A stretch of DNA of 12,684 bases from an uncultured Clostridia bacterium. GTDB lineage: Bacteria; Bacillota; Clostridia; Lachnospirales; Lachnospiraceae. This document shows, one piece after another, positions 7,601 through 11,449 of the stretch. The stretch's first letter is position 1; each line of letters opens with the position of its first letter. Below the pieces are notes generated by a model. It did not search any database and was not told where the DNA came from. It worked only from the letters and a program-made list of their open reading frames with translations. A program made the position numbers and the translations under genes. Location of the stretch: contig CAMWWR010000014.1 in assembly GCA_947178045.1 (NCBI GenBank), forward strand, positions 1 through 12,684. Direction: 5' to 3'.

Positions 7601-10489
7601 GGTTACCCGGACACCCGAGGCGGTCGCTGCAGTCGTGTACCAGCCGGTAAAATCATAGCCCTCCCGCTCCGGCGTCGGGAACGCGCTGTAGACGACGCCA
7701 ACCGGCACGGCCACATCCCTGACCGCCACCGTCCCGCCGTTCGGCCCGAAGGTCACTACATAGATTTCCGACTTCCACTTTGCGTACAGCGTGTGGTTGC
7801 CGGCGATGTCCACCTTGCTTGTGGACGTCCGCTTGGAGCCGTAGGTATCCTTCGTGTACCAGCCCGCAAAGGTGTAGCCGGTGCGCTTCGGCGTCGGCAG
7901 CGTGCCGTAGCTGCTGCCGAAGGTCACCTGCTTGCTGCTGGTGGACGCGGTTCCCCCGTTCATTGCGAAGGTCACGGTATATTGGTTGGCCTGCCATTTC
8001 GCATAATAGGTTTTGTTCGCCGCGGTTTTTACGATATCCGTTTCCGAGAGCGCGGTCGTCCCGGTCGTCGAGGTATACCAGCCAAGGAAGGTATAGCCGT
8101 CCCGGGTCGCGTACGGCAATGCGCCGTAGGCCTCCCCGTAGACCACCTGCTTGGAGTCGGAGCTGGCAATACCGCCATTCGCGTCAAAGCTTATTTTGTA
8201 CGTCACCATGCTCCAGTGTGCGTACAGCTCCGTGTCAGTCGTCAGCCGGACGATGCTCTCCGCCGTTATTCTGTCCCCGCCGGACGCCGCCGTGTACCAG
8301 CCGTCGAACACATAACCGCTGCGGCTCGGCGTCGGCAGCGTGCCGAACGGCTCGCCGTAATATACGATCCTTCCTGTGGAGGAGAGATTTCCTCCGTTCG
8401 CATTGCAGGTGAGCGCGACCGCCTTCCCCCGGTATCCGGCGTACAGCGTCTGTGTTCCCGTAAACCGAACCGTGGAGGACTTTGTAATTTTCGTTCCCTG
8501 TCCGCCCGGCTCCGTGTACCAGCCGGTAAACGTATAATTTTCTTTTTCCGGTGTCGGAAGTTCCCCGTAGGTCTCCCCATAGATAACGGACCTCGCACTC
8601 TCCGGGACTGTACCACCGGCGGCGTCAAACTGTACCGTATAGGTATTGCCATTCCAGTGCGCATAGATTGTTTTATCCGCGGTCGCCGTCACGATGGTGG
8701 CAGAGGTGATCGGACTGTCCTTCGTGGAGGAATCGTGCCACCCGGCAAAGGTATAGCCCTCCCGCTCCGGCGTCGGCAGCACACCGTACCTGCTGCCGTA
8801 CTCCAGCGGAAGCTTACAGCTCTTGACCAATTCCCCGTTATAGATCATGGAACCGCCTTCTGCGTTCAGCGTAATCAGCGGCACCTTCACCGCCCACGCC
8901 GCATACAGCGTATGATCCGTGGTCTGTCTGACCGTATCACTCTTTGTGATCTTTATCCGGACACCGTCCGGCCCGACCAGATACCAGCCCTCAAATACAT
9001 AGCCCGTTCTGGACGGCGTCGGCAGCGTTCCGTACATTCTGCCGTAATTTACGGTCTTGCTGTCGGAAGAGCTTCCCCCGTCGTTGCGGTTAAATGTGAC
9101 GGTGCAGGCCTTCCCCTCCCATCTGCCGTACAGCGTCTGGTCGGCGGTGAGCTTCACCTCATCCGTGTTTTCAACCCTTGCGCCGCCGGTCGTTTTTGTA
9201 TACCATCCGAGGAAGGTGTAATTTTCTTTTGCAAGCTCCGGCAGATTGCCATAGCTCTCCCCGTACTGTACGCGGATGCTGCCGTCCGGCACTTCATCCA
9301 TGCCGCTGAGCAGAGTTACCGTATATTCGTTCACGGTCCAGCGTGCATACAGAGTGTGCGCATCCGTCCGTGTCACAGGCGTGTCCGCTGTCACAAGCGT
9401 ATCGGCCTGCCCTGCCGTATTTGTGTCGGTCGCGGGCAGATACCAGCCCAGGAACGTATGCCCGGCGTATTCCGGCGTCGGCAACGTGCCGTAACGCTTC
9501 CCCGCCGGCACCGTTTTTACGGTCGATATTTTTTTCCCGCCATTCGCGTCAAAGGAAACGGCAACGCCCACGGCCTCCCATGCCGCCTTCAGCGTATGAT
9601 CCGTATCCGTTATCACGATGGTGTCGTCTGACAACGGCACAGAACCTTCCCCCGACAGATACCAGCCTGCGAAAACATAGCCGTCCCGCCATACGATCGG
9701 AAACGCGCCGTATTCCTTCCCCGTCTCGGCCGTTACCGGCTCCGGAACCGGGTAGCCGCCGTCCGTGTCGAACGAAACCGTTACTGTTTTTCCCTTCCAG
9801 TGTGCATACAGTGCGGACGCCGAAGCAATATAATCCTGCCCGACCAGATCATCCTCCGCAATCCTTCTTCCCCCGTTATATGCCGTATACCAGCCGTCGA
9901 ATTCAAAGCCCTCCCGCTCCGGCTGCGGCAATCTGCCCCAGGTTCTGCCGCAGGTCACCACAATACTGTCGGACGGCTCTGCCGCTTCGTCCCCGGTTCC
10001 GCCGCCGTACAGCGCTACACGAAACGAAAGCGCCTTCCAATGCGCGTACAGCTCCGCCGTGCCCACGCCTGCGATCGAGGTTTCCGTGACACACGTCCCA
10101 CTCCCGTCCTCCGGTTCCGTGTACCAGCCAAGGAAGGTATAGCCCTCCCTTATCGGTGTCGGCAGGGTTCCGCACTCCAGGCCGCAGCGCACCTCCTTTT
10201 CGGCGGGTGCTCCCGTCCCTCCGGCCGCGTTCAGACGAATTGTCATCCTGTCGCCAATGCGGATTTCCCCGGATGCAGTGTTCGATGCAGCCGCAGCAAA
10301 ATCGAATTCCTGCCCTCCGGCCGACTCGGCCCCGGTTCCTGGTTCTCCCTCTGCCTGCTGCGCGGTCAGGACTGTCTGAGCCGCCTGAACCGTCAGCGCC
10401 GGCGATACCTCCTCCGCAAATGACTGAAACAGCATGAGCCATGCCAGTGCGCCCGCTGTTGCTCTCTGAAAGAATTTTTTGTGCCGCAT
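2..10489 (-). CDS. Giant secreted InlB_B-repeat / RHS (YD) repeat protein, C-terminus beyond the window
   Basis: One frame stays open for 3,496 codons and reaches the left edge without a stop, so the protein is 3' partial. I checked that domain motifs (GWYT, YAHW, TYDA) stay in the same frame at about ten points along the gene. The ATG follows GGAGGAGG at a 6-base spacing, and an in-frame TAA (10523-10525) closes the frame upstream, which fixes the start. Residues 1-36 look like a signal peptide: MRHKKFFQR, a hydrophobic core ATAGALAWLMLFQSF, and possible cleavage after SFA or VQA. Next come 24 InlB_B/Flg_new repeats (about 82-1876), a DUF6531-like RHS start (about 1889-1960) and some 35 canonical YD repeats up to residue 3496. 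Related Gram-positive RHS/Wap proteins are exported, and their YD repeats form a shell that can enclose a C-terminal toxin; the InlB_B part is probably an extended stalk. Whether this one is a toxin, an adhesin or both cannot be told, because the RHS core and tip are outside the window. No immunity gene is visible. Confidence 0.93.
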   Translation of the reverse strand, partial: MRHKKFFQRATAGALAWLMLFQSFAEEVSPALTVQAAQTVLTAQQAEGEPGTGAESAGGQEFDFAAAASNTASGEIRIGDRMTIRLNAAGGTGAPAEKEVRCGLECGTLPTPIREGYTFLGWYTEPEDGSGTCVTETSIAGVGTAELYAHWKALSFRVALYGGGTGDEAAEPSDSIVVTCGRTWGRLPQPEREGFEFDGWYTAYNGGRRIAEDDLVGQDYIASASALYAHWKGKTVTVSFDTDGGYPVPEPVTAETGKEYGAFPIVWRDGYVFAGWYLSGEGSVPLSDDTIVITDTDHTLKAAWEAVGVAVSFDANGGKKISTVKTVPAGKRYGTLPTPEYAGHTFLGWYLPATDTNTAGQADTLVTADTPVTRTDAHTLYARWTVNEYTVTLLSGMDEVPDGSIRVQYGESYGNLPELAKENYTFLGWYTKTTGGARVENTDEVKLTADQTLYGRWEGKACTVTFNRNDGGSSSDSKTVNYGRMYGTLPTPSRTGYVFEGWYLVGPDGVRIKITKSDTVRQTTDHTLYAAWAVKVPLITLNAEGGSMIYNGELVKSCKLPLEYGSRYGVLPTPEREGYTFAGWHDSSTKDSPITSATIVTATADKTIYAHWNGNTYTVQFDAAGGTVPESARSVIYGETYGELPTPEKENYTFTGWYTEPGGQGTKITKSSTVRFTGTQTLYAGYRGKAVALTCNANGGNLSSTGRIVYYGEPFGTLPTPSRSGYVFDGWYTAASGGDRITAESIVRLTTDTELYAHWSMVTYKISFDANGGIASSDSKQVVYGEAYGALPYATRDGYTFLGWYTSTTGTTALSETDIVKTAANKTYYAKWQANQYTVTFAMNGGTASTSSKQVTFGSSYGTLPTPKRTGYTFAGWYTKDTYGSKRTSTSKVDIAGNHTLYAKWKSEIYVVTFGPNGGTVAVRDVAVPVGVVYSAFPTPEREGYDFTGWYTTAATASGVRVTSLSGASTLYARWQGKRYQVTLDPLGGAPLCQSTVTYGEAYGTLPTPSKAGFTFSGWYTAPEGGTKITATTTVKTAGAHTLYARWKSVSSKLSYDANGGKAITTTKTVTSGSAYGTLTEPTRTGYAFEGWYTSPAGGQRVTSDTIVTAMADHTLYAHWAILHPTIKFMANGGRVYENGLKTTSTELSYTWGQKYGSFPKAERTGYTFTGWYTSSTGSTRITEDMICEADDTLYAHWQGISQQVRFDANGGYLSGNGTAITVVYGETYGTLPTPVREGYSFDGWYTKPMGGEKITASSVAELLAEQTLYAHWSIASYTVTLDGNGGTSVVVSADGTSKTVSTRTQKVIYGGTYAGDNGMFPGFSRTGYDFTGFFTEIEGGEQITVGTEFTANAAQRLYAHWEPKRVVVTFDDGSADTAVGRKTVVYGKVYGQLPEPVKKGYQFGGWTTLDGGSTLVTADSEVKKTSSHMLYARWTAQEYTVSFDANGGTVGQSQKTVIYDKAYGSLPEAGRENGTFLGWYTAREGGEQVTNKTIYDIPADSVLYAHWQKAACQISFDPTGGRAETYTKAVCPGSLYGTLPNAVREGWNFAGWYTEPAGGSEIFGTMRMTSGAQTLYAHWDKATAILLFHANGGNLETAEKTVAYSDSCGELPKPTLAHYSFDGWYTAQEGGSRITAESRVYTTGIYMLYAHWTSDTVTVTLDAQGGSCSTTSKSVHYEQSYGELPDAQRDGYTFAGWYTAEASGEQITEETAVWNAEPHTLYAHWESGDVRILFDANGGTAEFAEKKAPARGTYGVLPKAVREGYQFLGWYTEADGGSRIQAGDAVAAQEEAPREITLYAHWQAEHYTVTFDAMGGSCPMQSKEVTFGEAYGELPAAEYEGYVFVAWYLETAGQNRIDKETAVTTAGDHTLYAYYVEAAEKAPANRAAMHFGQEGISPASGNVSFSVTDMVMNIPGLSHNMTRTYNSQNTAATAMGRGWSFGFEGRCELYDDGAIVYLPDGSAHLFLLDGERYAGEGSRALLERGENGSFVLTQPDQVKYGFGADGMLAYIEDRHGNRTVTGYTDGRISSLTDPVGRVYRLETDGEGRIVKITDPMENSVSYAYNGEGLLIYATNLLGGVTTYEYDSRGCLARITDPNGNVIQDFVYTDDEQKDEAAGLAVTKCVDSYGGIRTYTYHPDENKTEITDEAGRKWTYWYNSDMYITDVQNPDGSMTRTEYYENEEGCHYADVRSETDEAGNVTRYERDANGNTTRILYCDGSEVRCAYDEWNNCVLEVDENGVHTYHYYSGDGARLIKNIKRTDGAAIDTSLFAELDYTDRDYIVEEYEYYTGQEAEQLFGCRLSGLLKCAIDAEGGRTEYTYDRYGNIESSTDAGGRVIHFTYDALGHKLSETSPAGNRYAWRYTANGFATREYYPDGGCAVTEYDKAGHLVKTVPQGLYREACDFGNYYSDSEGIRYVYNASGRLESMTDVLGNRTEYTYDSCGNLSSETNPDGTAAVYEYDSRDRLIRLWLKEAGSTQTVLMKEIFYTVLDGGETQTTTIRYRDADGQNSITEIAVYDNRGRVREEYISCGGEKTSLCMYEYYPDGKKKSVTENGHTTRYAYDVLGNLTVQEDPFLLEDGAESRVRTTNTYSRTGELLQTEVRAVKRTEVDTAKLQQDVYAAELSEKQAVKQSEMRESQLQTVAQSILPETQAAVATRRYENGLLVQETDASGLNRYYTYDADGNVTRVQTGDGTVGENTAVITEATYDFRGNPLTQTAYIRNGDLAGNDFADSGVTALTSSFQYDLEGRLVVETTPDGVTKTYIYDAAGNLLSTAEPVYDADGELQGTAVVTAEYDSMGRVVKATDENGASTIYEYDSRGNLIRATDPLGGTELYEYDYCNWKTAEVARNNYEPGKSIREMARTEYVYDDAGRLYQTAEYVSDDAAGSYRTAEYAGDDAGLTRIVTQTCHYYADGSIETITDASGNGVLYTYHPNGKIATEMSANEQQKPSGEAVSYRYDIFGNLTEAHGCGRDILYTYDAAGRLLSVQDSLGLLEAHAYDSLGRSVSDTDGNGNITEYVYNAFGLTARQVQPGDETIAQLISFAQYDRAGNLALAYDTAGNRLEYAYDSRGNLLRETAVNRATGDRVTAAHSYDLAGNLTEETDAAGSRMVYEYDALGRVTRETFYADGADAGMSGDDHDAAGSGSMSKTISYTYDADGNCISVTDFLGNTATSVYDSRGRLIEQYDALGSLVGRNTYDADGRQLCGEDALGNRTTYDYDADGNLISTTDPLGNVTANTWDARGNLTSVTDPLGNTTSYTYDARGQLVTATTPSGSVSTYAYDGAGNRILQEDGAGNRIRYAYNVRNLQISRQDTGKRGEEDLSAPRETCTYTADGNPAVWTDRNGTEIVYQYDGLGRLISEQAGNDWKRYTYDISGNLLTAEDGRTEAGEAAGNRTGSSAADAITTDDVETTSRTYDAEGRVLTKTVSGIGTVIYQYDILSGGGRVSERSVAPDGSVTETTYDEAGRIASVSADGAETVHYLYNANGSRQA
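2508..2682 (-). other. Predicted helical Gln/Glu/Ala-rich insert within the YD repeats
   Basis: Residues of about 2602-2660 depart from the YD pattern. They read AVKRTEVDTAKLQQD, then YAAELSEKQAVKQSEMRES, then QLQTVAQS, and return to repeat sequence at RRYENGLLVQETD. The segment is rich in A, E, Q and K, poor in glycine and without the YD motif, which suggests an alpha helix or coiled coil inserted into the beta shell. The frame is continuous through it, so it is not a sequencing frameshift. Confidence 0.6.
4610..4822 (-). other. RHS N-terminal (DUF6531-like) module between stalk and YD repeats
   Basis: Just after the last InlB_B unit the protein reads FGQEGISPASGNVSFSVTD, then a segment with IPGLSHNMTRTYNSQN and MGRGWSFGFE, and then LPDGSAHLF. 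This order, with an opening that sets up the domain, a TRTYNS strand and a GxGWSF strand, is the usual beginning of the RHS/YD region in RHS and Wap-type proteins (DUF6531-type). It marks residues of about 1889-1960 as the switch from stalk to RHS shell. The assignment rests on motif memory, not on a profile search. Confidence 0.7.
4860..10246 (-). repeat. Array of 24 InlB_B (Listeria-Bacteroides / Flg_new) repeats within the giant gene
   Basis: Reading the minus strand, I count 24 consecutive units averaging about 75 codons. Each follows the plan: a strand like YTVTFDANGG, a loop, YGTLPTPxREGYTFxGWYT, a GGxxIT stretch, and closing LYAHW. Known InlB_B repeats are small beta-grasp-like modules in surface proteins of Gram-positive bacteria. 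The units are clearly diverged, for example LYAHW versus LYARW, LYAKW and LYAAW, so the array does not look freshly duplicated. Unit 17 is longer, with an insert before its GMFPGF segment. Units 5 and 18 lack the usual NGG turn, reading LLSGMDE and TFDDGSA. Unit 24 ends with LYAYYV instead of LYAHW, marking the array's C-terminal border. Confidence 0.92.
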
Positions 10490-10495
10490 CGTTTT

Positions 10496-10503
10496 CCTCC
10501 TCC
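10496..10503 (-). promoter_or_regulatory. Strong Shine-Dalgarno of the giant gene
   Basis: The minus strand reads GGAGGAGG, then AAAACG, then ATG. The near-perfect complement to the 16S 3' end and the 6-base spacing decide the start codon at 10489 and suggest efficient translation. Confidence 0.85.
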
Positions 10504-10680
10504 GTTTCTCTTTTTCCCGTCCTTATATCCACAGATATCACGGCTCTGCCTGCGATACTGTAGCAATCAGGAGTTTACTTTCCCCCAACCCCTGTTTTCC
10601 TGATAAAAGATCTGTCATTATTTATGTATTGATAATAATTATTTTCACTGATTAATTAGAGTTATTCGCCAACCCCTAGT
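10504..10680 (-). promoter_or_regulatory. Leader and presumed promoter region of the giant gene; no clear -35/-10 found
   Basis: This stretch upstream of the giant gene should contain its promoter, but I found no convincing paired -35/-10. It becomes AT-rich beyond 10600, with a 10-base palindrome AATAATTATT near 10632-10641. A 9-base motif AGGGGTTGG (minus strand) occurs twice in direct orientation, at 10585-10593 and 10669-10677, with starts 84 bases apart. A short ATATC-CACA-GATAT hairpin lies near 10526-10539. None of these matches a regulator site I know. Confidence 0.3.
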
Positions 10681-10682
10681 TT

Positions 10683-10844
10683 ATGCTCCGTTCCAACAAG
10701 CTTGGTATTACCTCTATCGTCCGTGACCTCGTACTCAGCTCAGACTGTTATGAAAGAAACTTTTATATCCTTGTAGGTGACAAATTGAAACAGTCCAAGG
10801 AAAGACGTCGGATACCAGGAGTAAAGAAACTACATCTAAAATAG
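10683..10844 (+). CDS. Possible 53-residue ORF or gene remnant, unrecognised
   Basis: An ATG-to-TAG frame encodes 53 residues beginning MLRSNKLGITSIVRDL and ending in the basic stretch KERRRIPGVKKLHLK. There is no Shine-Dalgarno before the ATG, and a TAG stop sits two codons upstream. Base composition over this stretch is more balanced than in the AT-rich DNA to its right, and the residues look protein-like, so it could be the 3' tail of an older gene, perhaps of a mobile element. I do not recognise a family. It overlaps a minus-strand small ORF almost entirely, so at most one is likely real. It may also be noise. Confidence 0.25.
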   Translation: MLRSNKLGITSIVRDLVLSSDCYERNFYILVGDKLKQSKERRRIPGVKKLHLK

Positions 10845-10893
10845 CAAATAATATATTCAAAGCTGAAAGCAAAACAGATAAATATAATATCAT
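10735..10893 (-). CDS. Possible small hydrophobic protein of 52 residues
   Basis: An ATG-to-TGA frame on the minus strand is preceded by AAAGGAAG, a fair Shine-Dalgarno but placed only two bases from the ATG. The product begins MILYLSVLLSALNILFAILD and continues VVSLLLVSDVF, which would make one membrane-spanning helix, followed by a polar tail of about 20 residues. It is co-directional with the giant gene and ends about 245 bases before it. No family is recognised. AT-rich DNA readily produces hydrophobic codons, so chance is a real alternative. Confidence 0.25.
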   Translation of the reverse strand: MILYLSVLLSALNILFAILDVVSLLLVSDVFPWTVSICHLQGYKSFFHNSLS

Positions 10894-11322
10894 AACTTCC
10901 TTTCTATTTTTTTATATACAATCATATCATTTTTCAATACAATCTACCAGTCAGAACATTTATTCGAAATATAGCACAATTTAAAGTTCCATACATACTA
11001 TTCTCGTTCTTTTTGTCTTGATTATAGTTTCTGCTTGGCATTAAACAAAATTGTAAAAATAATATATACAGGCATATTAAGAGAGTTTTTAACACTTGAA
11101 ATATGTTATAGTTGTTTTAGAATCTTATGGCTTTATAATCATATATTTTAGAGCATATTATAATCACGAAACAAATGCTCGTGACACATAAAGTAACAAC
11201 ATAATTCTCCTTCTGCATTTTTTAATGCCTGTTTTAGCACAACAAAAAAGGCAGACTGCTCTGCCCTCTTTTTCAACATATTCTTATATTCTTACACCAG
11301 TTTACAAGTTTTTCAAAAAATA
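10894..11322. other. AT-rich intergenic stretch without a credible gene
   Basis: This stretch is strongly AT-rich and contrasts with the GC-rich coding DNA on both sides. I see no open frame worth calling on either strand. It holds weak hairpins (GCATT-TTTT-AATGC at 11215-11228; overlapping GAGCAT/ATGCTC and CACGA/TCGTG pairs at 11151-11183) and the stronger terminator-like hairpin listed separately. The left end of the insertion sequence probably lies in its right part, but I could not define a terminal repeat because the other end of the element is outside the window. Confidence 0.5.
11244..11273. terminator. Bidirectional Rho-independent terminator-like hairpin
   Basis: The stem GGCAGA / TCTGCC encloses the loop CTGC (11250-11265). 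It is followed on the plus strand by CTCTTTTT and flanked on the left by AAAAAA, which reads as a T tract on the minus strand. It could therefore stop transcription in both directions. Its place just ahead of the transposase would insulate that gene from transcription coming from the left. Confidence 0.6.
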
Positions 11323-11410
11323 ACGTACAAGGTCTTCTTTGTAGTATAATAAGTTTGCCAACAAATAACTGCGAAAGAAGTGACCTTGTACGTCGAACTT
11401 ATTATACAAC
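11323..11410 (+). promoter_or_regulatory. Two interleaved inverted repeats preceding the transposase frame
   Basis: Arm A1 (11323-11340) is complementary to A1' (11374-11393): 12 perfect pairs ACGTACAAGGTC/GACCTTGTACGT, then 6 more after a 2-base bulge. Arm A2 (11341-11356) is complementary to A2' (11395-11410), with a perfect 12-base core GTATAATAAGTT/AACTTATTATAC. The order is A1-A2-A1'-A2', so the helices interlock as in a pseudoknot or compete as alternative structures. A consensus TATAAT lies in A2 at 11345-11350, but no good -35 stands before it. The A1' and A2' arms cover the likely translation-start region of the transposase. Terminal inverted-repeat function is an alternative. Confidence 0.6.
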
Positions 11411-11449
11411 GAAAAAAGCATAATTGGTAGACTTTATAATTATTTTTCT

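Noticed and set aside
7367..9631. A 754-codon open frame on the plus strand
   Set aside because: It lies antisense to InlB_B repeats 4-13 or so. Its product repeats patterns like IPAxEGIALPxRxRQ, which is just the reverse reading of the YGTLPTPxREGYTFxGWYT repeat. No start signal or family match.
4860..10246. Regular repeats with a period of about 225 bases considered as a CRISPR or tandem DNA array
   Set aside because: The units are diverged coding repeats with a conserved reading frame; there are no identical short repeats with unique spacers.
9903..10541. A minus-strand frame of 212 codons starting upstream of the giant gene's ATG
   Set aside because: It is out of frame with the signal peptide and InlB_B repeats and yields low-complexity Gly/Arg-rich sequence. 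The Shine-Dalgarno fits the ATG at 10489 instead.
11151..11183. Overlapping small inverted repeats GAGCAT/ATGCTC and CACGA/TCGTG
   Set aside because: Stems of 5-6 bases in AT-rich DNA are expected by chance and have no T tract or gene next to them.
10490..11322. Search for tRNA, rRNA or a known riboswitch in the intergenic DNA
   Set aside because: I saw no cloverleaf, no conserved rRNA stretch and no riboswitch core that I recognise.
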